Shown piece after piece: positions 22,623-34,434 of a DNA stretch of 64,000 nucleotides. A program made the translations under genes and the position numbers. Source of the DNA: Clitoria ternatea (taxonomy: Eukaryota > Streptophyta > Magnoliopsida > Fabales > Fabaceae); NCBI GenBank assembly GCA_037962975.1, contig CM075670.1:150974501-151038500 (forward strand), written 5' to 3'. Every line of letters starts with the position of its first letter. The first letter of the stretch is position 1. The notes beneath the pieces are model-generated. The model was not told where the DNA came from, made no database searches, and was given only the letters and a program-made list of their open reading frames with translations.

Positions 22623-25600
22623 TATGGCATCCTTAATCCGGTAATTAGGTTAATAATATTAATTATTTGAATAATGGAAATGGGAGTAAATTTTTCACAA
22701 TTTTTAAAAATGAATGAAGGAAGAACAACACCATAATTTAAACATTCAACAACTAACCTGGATTTATATAAAGACCTATCCCATATATGAAGATATGAGA
22801 AGGTAAGTAACTTAAGTCAACACTCCATCCCGATTAATAATTTCATACTTATCATTCAATGAATATCAGAATGCTATGTTAATTTACAAGTATGAATGGA
22901 TTAGGAAAAAAGGGAAAGGCTGCATGAATTAATGGTTAAAATATGTGGAGAAGATGTCCATTTAGCTACATGAGAATGCATTGGCCCAATAATGTCAATT
23001 ACCCTTCAAACCGATGAAAATATACATTAACAGGGTTGGGAATCAATTCAAGGAATACATGAATCAATTCCCAAGTTGCAGGAAATCATAACAACATGCG
23101 ATCAGGGCCAGGAACCGATTGCCAAGTTTGGTGAATCGATTCACACGTGAGGTTTTGCACAGATAAGTAAAAACAGGGCCTGTGAATTGATTCCCCCTAG
23201 TGTGAATCAATTCACATGATCTTGAATTTTAGGCACAGTAGAGATAGTGGCTCATGAATCAATTCACACTTGTTGTGAATCGATTCATGACAGCAGTTCA
23301 GCAGAGAGTGCCCAAAATTACTGGTTTTTCTAACTTCCAAATACCCTAACTTTTTCATATGAATTCCAATGCCCACCAAATTTTGACACCAACTAATATA
23401 CATTATTTATGACGTGTGGCCACTAGCCGCACTCAAATATTCACAAAAATGGAGGACTTATGCACATAAATGCGTTTAGTCTATTTTTGAGCATTTTTGT
23501 GCAACTCAAGGGTCTATTTTCAATGTAATTGACCCATTCCAATTTCTACAAGTCATAATTCATGTATATATGCTAGTGTAACCATCCTAAGCCATCAATT
23601 TTTCATAAAACTCATTTTGACCCCTTGAGTTCCTTAAGTATGCCAAAAAAGATTCAAAGAAAACTCGTCATGTTCATGTTTCTACATTCAATCCATAATC
23701 TAATACATGATAAAGTTCAATGCTCATGCCTATTCTAATCCAAACACATACATGGTGCATCAATGCCATTAACATGGCCAATAAGTTCAATTATCAACAA
23801 TCAGCATGGATTACATTGGTGATACAAAAGGATCATAAGTTCTTTCCAATGATCCTAATGTATCAATCATTAATCTAGAGTATCTAATCTTCCATATCCA
23901 ATCATCCACATACATACAAAATACTATCTATGGTATGGCTACACAAAACAAAGTCATAGGCATACAAAAATCCCCAAGAGATGTGCAAGTCATCAAAATC
24001 AAAACCATGTCGGCCAAGGCATCCATACCAATCATTTCTTCACACCACACCTCATCTCTTGAAAAGTCCTACTCCATGGTCAAGCCCTACAACACAAAGG
24101 CTAAAAAAAGTAGAAAACATGGAGAGTGAGTATACTTTCTTAATAATGAAAATCTAATAATTATGATAATATAAGTATAAATGCAAACTAACATCTTTTC
24201 CTATCAAGTAGTTTAATTAACAATAAAGCCAAGCAATTTATAAAATCCTTTGAACACACATGTTGATATATATGACTATGGCGAGTCCATCATCAAGGAC
24301 ATATCAAATAAGACTATATCATCAATTCATGATTTTATCACATCCATTGTCACAATTCATGAAATTCATAAGGGCTCACACAAATCAACAAAACAAGTAT
24401 AGTTAGTGACCAAAAGTGGATTTCACACATATATGTCACAACATTCTCAATAGGGTATCCCTTTCTCAATTTTTTGCTTCACTCAAATGCCATGTCCCTA
24501 TGGCTAATGCATGTCGTGTTTAGGAATGCATATGCAACGGATCCAATTTTAATTTCACCAAGTGATCGCAACCACTATATCTTATATTGGTTTTCCACCA
24601 CGTAATGGGGTAATCCCATTTTCATAACCACGTTTGTTTCAATTCACATTGGTTTCCTGCCACGCAGGAGGCACTCCCTTCATAGTCCCGCAAGACCAAT
24701 TTCATTTAAGGTACCAAGTGATCGCAACCACTATAATCATTCATATTCTAGTCCCCTAAGACTTTTGGTGTGTGATCGCAACCACATTCAAATGAATGGC
24801 TATGCATGTTATAAATGCAATAATGCTCATGCTAGCCCTAGCCTTGCAAGGAATATCTCACCCTCTCGATTTAGGGGTATAATTCACATTCAATGTCATA
24901 GTTAGTGACACACAATCATATATTATTCTCCAAGGCATACCATTCATAATACTTAAGGGTTACTCTAGCCAAGTATTTCATATAATTGTCAATCCATACA
25001 TGGAAAGAAAATAGCATATCATCATCACACTCTACAATTCATAATCTCATCAAAATATTATTCCACAATCAATTATCACAAGATTTCAATCTCTAGTTCA
25101 TGTCATATACATGAGGTACTTCAACCATTCAAGGAAGAACATGCAAATAGGCATCAATACATATATTATCATTACACAAGGTATCATACATTTAGAAAAT
25201 ACACTCCTATCCTACCTCAAAAGAAGTACTTTTTTGGGTTTAATGATCCCGCTTCACAAGAGTTATCAAGTCCTATATTGAATACACATAGGACTCCGTC
25301 AAACAATCATTCAACAACATCATCAATTCCTTGAATATTACTAATGCATACATCTATATGAGTTCTATTGTATCTTAGATTGTAATAGTTTTTATTTCCC
25401 TTTTTCCTTAGGTTTTGGGAATTCCTTCCTTTAGACTAAAACTCATTATAATTAAAAGCAACCACTCATTCAATTTGGTTACTCCCTCATGCAAATTTCT
25501 CACCCCATACCTTAAGTGGGTTTCTCATTTATGGCTTCCAAACACCACTATAAATAATCTTCTATGGCAATTTCTTATCATTAATAATATTCCTATCATC

Positions 25601-26137
25601 ATTAAATGCCTATCCCATCCACATTACATATTTCCCCTAAAATCAAAGTTTAGGGTTTTATTAGAAACTCAACAAACATAATTAATGCATATGATTCATC
25701 ACCTTCCAACCCATATTTTCATGTACCCCTTCCTATGCCCATAAAAGTTCACATTTATTTCTTCTCTCCTTAAGGTTTATGCATTTAATGGTTCCATTCA
25801 ATACCCATTTGCATCAAAACACTCTCCCAACCACTATAACCTATAACCTAGGGCTTTAGCTCATTAAAATTGGTGAGAGACTTACCTCAAACTAATAAAA
25901 GAGAGTGGGTATCAAGGGAGGAAGGATGAGCACGAAATGGAAGAACAGAGGAAGAAACTTCAAGCCACCATGGTCTTCTTCTTGTACAATGGAGAAATGA
26001 AATTGAAGAGGGGAAGAGGCACCAATTTGTTCAAGCTTTAGGAAGTGGAAGGGATGAAGATGAGTGGGAGAATAGGGAGAAAAGAGAGTGAAATGTGTTT
26101 GCCTCTGGAGGAGAAAGACAACGTGAATTTTAAAGAG
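22623..26137 (-). repeat. 5' LTR of Tekay element A, truncated
   Basis: Aligns with 12486-17280 (without the nested solo LTR) from the inner end to about 26131-26137, then stops. The missing part matches about 17290-17678 of the left LTR, so roughly 400 bp including the outer end are gone. It carries degraded GAATCGATTC palindromes at 23042-23290 and GATCGCAACCAC-type repeats at 24560-24790. No gene is visible. Confidence 0.85.
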
Positions 26138-27319
26138 GAATTTGAAGAATGGATATGGTTAAGGTGTGTAAATTACAAGTTGGGTAGATTTAGGTTGGGA
26201 ATTTGAAGAATGGATAGAGTTATTTACAAGTTCAGATTGCACATGCTCATGTCTTATTTTCTCCTTCAGTGTTTCCTTTCTTTTCTTTTTCTTTTCTTGA
26301 GCCTTTCTTCTGAGCTTTTCTTTATCACCCTTGTACTCTTTGTATACTTTAATGAACTAATCAAACCAATCTATATTGGTTAATTTGCTGGTGTCTAGGT
26401 CTAGGAACTTCACAAGATTCACTTTAATGAAGGCAATCATCTCGGTGATGTTGGGACAAATAACAAACTTGTCTTTTACCAAACTTCCTTCTTTGCCTAA
26501 GTTTCCTTGAAGTAAGATGAACACATCTCATGGTACTTTTCAAGCCAATCATGTAGAGACCAACCTTTGACTTGAACAAAAGGATTCAGAGCTACAAAAC
26601 CTTTAATGAAATACTTACTCTGCTTAGTTAAGATTTGATGGGTCTGAAAAAAAGGAGATGAAGACTTCTGTTATTGAGGAGGAGGAGGAGGTGCTAATCT
26701 TGAGTCTTTAACTGACCAATAGGGACTTGGTTATTGGGGTCTAGAGACCTATGAGGAACATTAGTGACCATGGGGTTTGGCACTAATTCGTTTACTAAAG
26801 AGGGAGGAAGAACAACATTCTTAGGCTTTGCTTTGATAGGAGAAGCAGGCTTCTCTTGTTGAGCCTGAGCTTCCTTGGTAGTCTTTGCCTTCTTGACTAC
26901 TGCGTCACCGTTTGAGGTTCTTCAACAGATTTTCTCTTAGAGGTTGGCTTTGTTGCTAGCAAAACAAAAGCAGACTTCTTCTGTTTCACCTTGACAGAAG
27001 TAGACTTTTTCTTTGTAACAGGTGCTTTAACAAATCTTTCCATGGTCTGGTCCAGAAGGGGTGAGAAGGTAGGTAACTTACTCACCAACGATGTACTCTA
27101 GGTCATATCCTCAACAATCTAGGTTGGGACATTTTCTAGAGCGAAGATCTTCATCAGCATAATAGGGTAGGAGATTTTCTTCTGCTTCTTCCCTACTGAA
27201 GAAATCAGGTAAGTCGTGATGATGTTAGCCAGACTTACCTTCTACTTCACCAGTATATGATACTTACAATCCTATCCAACTTTAAGATAGTGTCTTTTAC
27301 ACTCTTCCTCGAGTAGAAG
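26138..27319 (-). pseudogene. Decayed accessory (env-like) gene of copia element X
   Basis: Minus-strand translation, allowing stops and frameshifts, gives protein-like text: SLANIITTYLISSVGKKQKK, then a basic region with KRKSVEEPQTVTQ, then SKYFIKGFVALNPFVQVKGW, KYHEMCSSYFKE, NITEMIAFIKVNLVKFLDL and a lysine-rich end. The first part loosely resembles the accessory domain of the two other elements here; I am not sure of the family. It lies where an accessory ORF of X should be, upstream of the polypurine tract at 12463. The right side is cut by LTR C. At the left edge an 18-bp motif is duplicated (26138-26155 and 26199-26216), which looks like repair filler. Confidence 0.5.
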
Positions 27320-27580
27320 TGTCACACCCTGATTTTCTGAGTCGAATCCCGATGTAATCAAGATAATAATTAATAAAAATACGAGTAAATTTTTCATGTT
27401 TAAAGTAATTTCAAAACACCACAATGATTACATTAAGACCCGAACCACAGAAAACCGAAGAGTGAGATTTAATAATTTATAAATTGGATCGCTAATCAAA
27501 ACGCCCATATATGTATACAAAATAATTTAAGTTTACGGTGAAAGAAGAATATGTATATGGGGCACCCTCCTAGTTCCATA
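27320..27580 (-). repeat. LTR C, segment 1
   Basis: Inner end of LTR C up to the insertion of solo LTR B. The first 45 bases are close to the reverse complement of the ends of LTRs B and D, showing the shared family. The last five bases, CCATA, are the target duplication of LTR B. No gene. Confidence 0.8.
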
Positions 27581-30500
27581 TGTAACATCCTGAATTTTAT
27601 AAATATGAATAATTAAAGAGAATGAATAACAAATAATTGTATATGAGAGGATTTATGTCCCAAAAATATTAGAATGATTAAATTGGGATTTACTATGGAT
27701 AATTATAATTTATTGAAAACTAAAGGAGTTAAAATTATACCCGGTGGAGATATGGGTGTCGGACCAAGTATCTCCGATTGAGATGCCGTTGGTCAGGGCT
27801 GTTAAGAATATTATTGGGAATCCGAATATATCTTCGGAATAATTTTTGGATATAGTATTGATCCCGAACTGTGAGCCTGTTTGAGATAAAATGGTAAAAT
27901 CTTAATGAGGAGTATAAACTAAAAAAAATAATAAAAAAATAAAAATAATAAAACTCTCTTCCTCCTCTCATCTTCACGCCACTTTCCTTCTTCATCCTTC
28001 TTCATTCTTTTCTTCTTTTCTTCTTCTTCTTCTTCCTAAAAACCTAGAGGAGGCTTATGCCCTTTTCATTCCATTTTCATTCTCATGGAAGCTTGAAGGA
28101 AACCATTGGGTGTTGATCTTTTTTCCCTCTTCTCCAATTTCGTTGGGTCTTTCTCCCTTCCTTGGCTCCATTTTCGTTTCCATGGTGAGGTAAGCTTTTC
28201 TCACCATCTTTGATGAAGTTAATGTTATGTTTTTGGGTTTTAAGGCTTGGGGGAGTAATATAGGTAGATGGGGTATTTAATGGAAGCTTTAAATGTGGAA
28301 CCCTAACTTCAATAGATTGTGGAAGTTATAGAATATGAATTGAATGTATGTTTAATGAATATTGAGAGTGATGTTGACGAAAGAAAATGGTCATAAGTGA
28401 TGATTGATGAATATTAAAAATGATCATTTAGTTTTGGTGAAACTCTATGTGTATGTGATTTGGCTCTTAACATAGAGAGTGAAATTAATGATGTGGTTGG
28501 CATGAAAATAGTATTGTGGATAGAAATAATGCTTGGAAATGTTTGGTAGGATGATTGAATTGAGTAGATTTTAATGGGGACCCAATCTTGAGGTTTGGAA
28601 GGTGTGAGCAAGTGAGTACACATGTATATGATTGAGTAAAGGATAGGATTTTGAAAATGAATATGAGATGTTCAAAGTGAAGGGTTAGTGAGATTATGTT
28701 GGGTCATGATGAACCTTGAGTGGTAAAGAGGACAAATTGGATGAGTTAAAAAGAAAATGGATGTTCTTTGATGAGGAATATGATTTGTTGTTGTTGAGGG
28801 TAGTGGCCCTTTTAGATCTAGAGGATCTTGGCTTTGGGAAAGGAATTCCCGAAGCCTAACACAATTGCATAAGTTGGTGTTCTTCAAGTCTAGGACTTGG
28901 GGTTAAGCTATATGATAAGCTAGCAAGTATTTGAATTATGATGGTTATTAATTATGTGAATATACTTACGTATGGTATGTAGATTGTATCTCAGGTGATG
29001 CAATGGAGTGTTCGGAGCTTTGGAATCGTTTCGGCTTTTCCCTCGAGGTAGGAGAGGAGTTTACATTCAAATTGCATGAGTTGTATAATTGATGATTATT
29101 GTATGGCTTGATACTCATGCTTGCCTTGCCATGTTTATAGTGAAATGATATGAATGGCAAATTGTTGGCTATTGATGATAATGTATGTGTATATATGATG
29201 ATGAATAACCCATGAGGGGTTGACATATGTACATGTTAATGAACCATCCTTGAGGGGATGAGGTATATGTTTTGTGAATTGAGAATTTATTTGGATGATT
29301 AGCATTGAATATGATAGCCATTGTGATGGTATTAGTGATAAGTTTGAGGTTTATACATAATTGAGGAGCTCATAGAGCCAAATAGAGTTGTATGTGGTTT
29401 TGATGGCTTGGGTTAGTCCCAATAGCTTCTATGTGTAGTTTATGACTTATAGAAATTGGAATGGGCCAATTCTATTGAGAATTGACCCTTGAGGTCCTCA
29501 AAAACATTTTAAATCGGGTAAAACACAATTATGTGCATAAGTCTCTCAATTTTGAGAATTTTTGAGTGAGGTCGGTGGCCACACGTCTCAAATAATATAT
29601 TTTAGCTTGTGATAAATTTTGATGGCCATTGGATTTGAATTGAATGAGATTGGGTGTTTGGAAGTTGAAATTTTGGTGTTGTTCTGCATAAAAACAGCAG
29701 CAGGGCTGTCTTGAATCGATTCAAGACCCTTTGAATCGATTCAAGAGGTGCTGTTTTCATTGTTTTGGGCTCCAGGGGTGTTTGAATCGATTCATGTGAG
29801 TTTGAATCGATTCAAGGCCCTCTGTTTGTCAAATTTTGAGATTTTAGGACGCTTGAATTGATTCACACGAGTCTGAATCGATTCAGATCCCTGTCATGGC
29901 CGCTGTTGTGCTATTTTTCCAACTGGTCTGTTTTCTTTACTGTTTTTGGCCCGTTTGGGCACCATAATTACATTTTTAGCCTCCGACTTCTTCATGAAAG
30001 TTGTAGATAATTATGTTGCGGAGGTGTGGGAATTGATCTCACAATAATTGGAGTTTTCTAACTCTCATTAGACATAAAACACCAGACCTACTGCGTCATA
30101 AAATTCAAATTTAAGAGGGTTTTGAACCCAACTTCTTATGGTGGCCAAATTGGGACTAATAGGTGATATTTGTGACATGTCCCACTATTTTTAAGACTAA
30201 AAGTAAGATTTCCTCATGCCTTATACTGAAATTTATCATGGGCTCATGGTTGCCTAAAACCCCTTTTATTATGTAACAACAAGTGATTTCATTCGGGGTC
30301 CATGTGTGGTGTGTCTTAGTGGTGATTGAGGAATGGCTTAAGGCCTTGGAGAGGTATGTGTATGCCTATACTATGTTATGAATACATGTGTGCCTCACCA
30401 CTATTGATGTATTATGAATCATAATAAAAAGTAAATGATGTGGTTATATGACACACCTTGTGTGATAATAAAACCAATGAGGGGAAAATTGAATGGCCAC

Positions 30501-30830
30501 GAGTGTATAAATCAATGGATTTGAAATGGTGGCAATGATAATTTGCTAAACATATACTTTTGAAATACCTTGTTGTTTTCCATGCGTGGATAAATGTCAT
30601 GATGCTTGATATGATTTTAATTACCATGCGTGGTTTGATGTGGTTATGAATGTTGTGCCTTGAGGGGCCTTATGATTTCTTATGTGCCAATGATAATAAG
30701 ATTAAATATACGATTTATCCCTAATTGAGAAGGTGAGATATCCTTGCGAGGTTGTTGGGCACATGCATTATTGCATTGTTGCATTTATGGCATAGCATGG
30801 CACTGATATGCATTATTATTGGATAAATCA

Positions 30831-31307
30831 CCTTGCAGGGTGCCACGAAGGGTAAATCCCTGAGTGAAGAGGACGTGGTCCTATTGTTATCGAATAATAT
30901 GGAATATATTACCCTACGGGGTGCCACGACGGGTATGACCCGGAGTGATGACGACGGTTTGATTGATATATATATAAATCACCTTGCGGGGTGCCACGAC
31001 GGGTACGACCCTGAGTGATGATGATGATTTGATTGGTAAATATAACACCTTGCGGGGTGCCATGAAGGGCAAGTCCCAGAGTGATGATAATGATACAATT
31101 GGTGAGTATAACACCTTGCGGGGTGCCACGAAGGGTCTATCCCGGAGTGATGATAATGACATGAATGATGAATTTAACACCTTGCGGGGTGCCACGAAGG
31201 GTATGTCCCGGAGTGATGACAATGATGTGATGGATGAATATATCACCTTGCGAGGTGCCACGAAGGGCAAGTCCCGGAGTGATGATGATGACATGGTTAT
31301 TGAATAT
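30831..31307 (+). repeat. Minisatellite in LTR B, left part (7 units)
   Basis: Units built around CCTTGCGGGGTGCCACGA and CCCGGAGTGATGA. Anchor positions are 30834, 30915, 30985, 31051, 31117, 31183 and 31249, so the last four steps are exactly 66 bp; earlier ones are 81 and 70. The exact 66-bp period keeps both strands open, which creates long but spurious frames. The Athila element inserted inside the array. Confidence 0.9.
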
Positions 31308-33147
31308 TGATGGGTGTTTTGCTTATATTGAGTTTTCTGAAAGAGAATCAAGTTTGTATAATATGAACTCAATGAAATGGATGTGCCAAGTTTAAACACA
31401 GAAGTTGTAATATAGTATAGTTGTCGTTCCACTGAGGAGGTGCTAGAATGAAGATCTTAGTTTGAATTGATTAGGCAGAAAGTTTTCAGTTTTGATTTGT
31501 TGTGAATGTTGCTGAATGAGAAACAGTAAGTAATAAATAACAGAGAATATCACTTGCAAAAGATAACAGTAAATGATGTTGGAAAATTTAGTTTTGTAAA
31601 ACAGGGATTGGCTTCATCACATCTTCACCTCTGTAAGCTGCATAAGTTTTCATATAAGTAAATCAAAAAGATAAGTTCTACGTCACAATCAAAGTCATTT
31701 GCATCGATCCCTCGACTACAAAATTCATAAGAATGATTTCCAAACCGCTGATCCCTCAGTCACTTTGGAAACCATTCCAGCATTATCGATCGATTATTTT
31801 GACGTTTGTTGCGTTAGATGCCATCCCTGGCTACCTACTCACAACAAGCATTTCTTCCAGGATCTGCTTTCAAAAGTCACTTCCCAGCATACTCAAGAAA
31901 ACTTAGAACAAGAAAATAGTGATCAAGTACTTTCAGGCATTAAACGCAGAAGGAAATACAGAAACTTTATCAAATCTCATTACTCAATGAAAACTTACGA
32001 CAGCATTACTTCAGTGCTGAATGGATTACAGCCAATCCCATAAGGGAGATTAGTTACTCATGCCTTGCATTTTCACCATCAAAGAAAATGAATAGAAAAT
32101 GGAAAGTGTGAAATGAAAAATACAGAGGATGAAATGATGTCTCAGATGATAGGAGATTGATTCCTTTGTGCTCTATTTGCAGCTTGATTTATAGGAGTTT
32201 TGACTCAGCTTCTCTTGCCCCACTTACGTAGAACCCATGCGGCATCTTTCAGAGACTGGTGGAAACAGAAGAAAGTGGGCGAGTTGGCATCGCATTATTG
32301 GTGAATAAAGAATGAAGAAACCCATGCTGTGTGAGTCACGCTTGAGCTTGATGGTCACGCTCAAGCGTGAAGGGCTCTGATGCTTTTTGATTGCCTTGCG
32401 CTTGAGCTTCCTTGACCACGCTTAAGCGTGGTTCCTTTGTTTAACATATGCTTGATCCTTCGCTTCAAGCTGGGCCTGTTACGCTTTAAGCGAGCTCCTC
32501 TATCCTCACAGATATGTTCCACGCTCAAGCTACGCTCAAGCGGGATCGAGGTCACGCCCAAGCGGCTCCTTATCACGCTTGAGCGTGAGATGCCCCTGAT
32601 CCTGTTCCTTAATTCAATTCAGTCACGCTTTAAGCTTCATGGTTCCACGCTTGAGCGCCAGGCATGCATGAAATCACGCTCACGCTCACGCTTGATCCTT
32701 TTCAGCCGCGCTCAAGCGCTCTTGTGGTCACGCTCGAGCGTCCCCTTCTCACGCTCAAGCGTGGGTAAGTCTGATGCTGCCTTTTGTCCTTCAATCCACG
32801 CTCAGGGTCACGCTTGCTCCTCGCTTGGGCGTTTTAGGACTCACGCTCAAGCGACGCATTCTCCCGCTTGAGCGTGAGAGGTTCCTGAAACTCTCTGTTT
32901 TCTTTAGTCCTTCAACAAGGCTGCGCTCAAGCGTGCTCGATGTTAACCCTTAAGCGTGGGGTTCTGATGATGCTGAATCCTCTTGAATTTCTATCAAGCT
33001 TTTGGAACCTGTCTTCAATATTTTTCAGAGCAAGCTTATTTACTTATTTATAGTAAAGATCATGCTCAATTTTATCAATTTAGTTAAGTATTTCAGGAAA
33101 TGGATCCAATTGAGTCATGAATTTAATCACAAAATAAGCACTTATCA
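31308..33147 (-). repeat. Athila 3' LTR
   Basis: 1840 bp, TGATGGGTG to CACTTATCA. About 20 palindromes of the type CACGCTTGAGCGTG or CGCTTAAGCG lie at 32336-32960. On the minus strand these sit directly upstream of a TATAAAT box at 32187-32193, so they occupy the U3 enhancer position. Frames of 71, 114 and 147 codons across the LTR recur in the other LTR and are not supported as genes. Confidence 0.95.
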
Positions 33148-34434
33148 AACTCTCCCCAACCTAGATTTTTGCTTGTCCTCAAGTAAAAAGAAGTTTAGGA
33201 AAGGGGATCAAGCGTTCCAAAATCTAAGTTTCTGTTGCAGACAAAAAGTTTAAAAGACAGTAATCTGAGTTGATGTCTAGGCAAATGATTTTCTTAATAC
33301 CAATTCCTTGAAATGTAATGTACCATTACCTTGTTCATAAAGCATGTAACCCATTGCTGTAAGAATATAGAATTCTCATTATTTCTTACCATGTGTCTGT
33401 TTCACTCATCCATCATTAGAACTGCTTCGTTAACATTGGCCGTCATTTCTAGTAAAACCAAAATTCAAATGAATAGCAAGGATCAAAAGGTCTTTTAAGG
33501 ATGTAATGAGGCTGGGCTAACAAGAATCTTTGGTTTTTCTTGGTTTCAAAACGCATGTTTAAAGAAGAGCATAAGTGTTTTTGGTTAATTTATTTAACAA
33601 ATTGGAAGGCTCCTTCTTTGCATTGAAACTTCAGAATTTTCTTTTGTTTTCCTCCAGCTCTTTTATACAATTTTGGAGAGCTTACTATTCTTTTTGTATT
33701 TTCTTCTACTGTCTCCATTTGTTTCATCTCCTTTTGAGAAAAATATTTTATGCTCTTTTTCAAGATGAACATGCAGGTAGGATAGAATTTTTGCTTTTAT
33801 GCTTAGCTCAGGGCAGAGAAAAATTTTTATGCTTTTATGGCTCAAAGATGGGCTGCCAAAAAAAATCGGATATTTTTATCAGGGTAGCTTTTTGGCTCTT
33901 GGCTAATTATTTTTCAAAATTGCCTTATCATTTCCTTGCTTGTTTCTTAAGAAAAAGGTTTAATTAGAAAATCAGTCAATGCTAATTTAACAATTTCAAA
34001 TGAGGCTCTCAAGTGTTTAGATTTTTCTCACCTCTCATCAAGATATAAAGGTTACTTCCTTATTCTAACAGAAAAGGGTTCAAGTCATATAAACAAGCAA
34101 CAATACATGCATTCCAGTTCCTTGGTTCTTAATTAAGTCATTTTGCCTAAAAAAAATCAGTGTTGTTGCCTAAAAACATTGTGCTGCTTAGAAACTTTTC
34201 TTTGTTCAAAAAGTGAAATCTTTGGTTGGGGTTTTCAAAGATGTTCAAAGTTTTAATCATCAAAACAGGAATAATCACAAACAAACAAGAATAATCACAA
34301 GCAGATAGGAATAATCACAGGAAGATAATCTCATGCAATTTCTAAAGTGTGCTGTACTAAAGATAAAGTAAAGCTATAAATTGTCAAACTAAGTAGCAAT
34401 TTTAATTGTCAAGAACTGAAAGCATTAAAAAGTT
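33148..34434 (-). other. Athila 3' untranslated region and polypurine tract
   Basis: No gene. The polypurine tract lies at 33148-33161 (minus strand GGTTGGGGAGAGTT), next to the 3' LTR. Just upstream, at 33170-33183, is CTTGAGGACAAGCA, the conserved Athila motif also kept in the gag/protease element. The rest is T-rich with no recognisable structure. Confidence 0.75.

Larger units (their letters stand above)
12486..26137 (-). mobile_element. Tekay (Del) chromovirus A, Ty3/gypsy, decayed
   Basis: Minus-strand element with LTRs at 12486-17678 and 22623-26137 around a gag-pol region ending in a chromodomain. Domain order gag, protease, RT, RNase H, integrase, chromodomain defines a chromovirus, and the Gag start MARRRQDNDDAIARA is Tekay-like. 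Chromodomains in this family direct integration to marked chromatin. The coding region has many stops and frameshifts. The left LTR carries a solo copia LTR; the right LTR has lost its last 400 bp or so, so target duplications cannot be checked. It lies inside copia element X, between the polypurine tract and the accessory gene of X. Confidence 0.85.

Noticed and set aside
30984..31310. 108-codon frame with a repeated LRGATKG motif
   Set aside because: A by-product of the 66-bp minisatellite; the opposite strand is equally open and no start context or homology is seen.
31699..32043. 114-codon plus-strand frame in the Athila LTR (also 42982-43326)
   Set aside because: Antisense to the element within the transcribed LTR part; no homology recognised. 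Identity of the copies reflects the young LTRs.
32428..32871. 147-codon plus-strand frame in the Athila LTR (also 43711-44154) and a 71-codon antisense frame
   Set aside because: Made from palindromic repeats without stops; the two copies match only because the LTRs are nearly identical.
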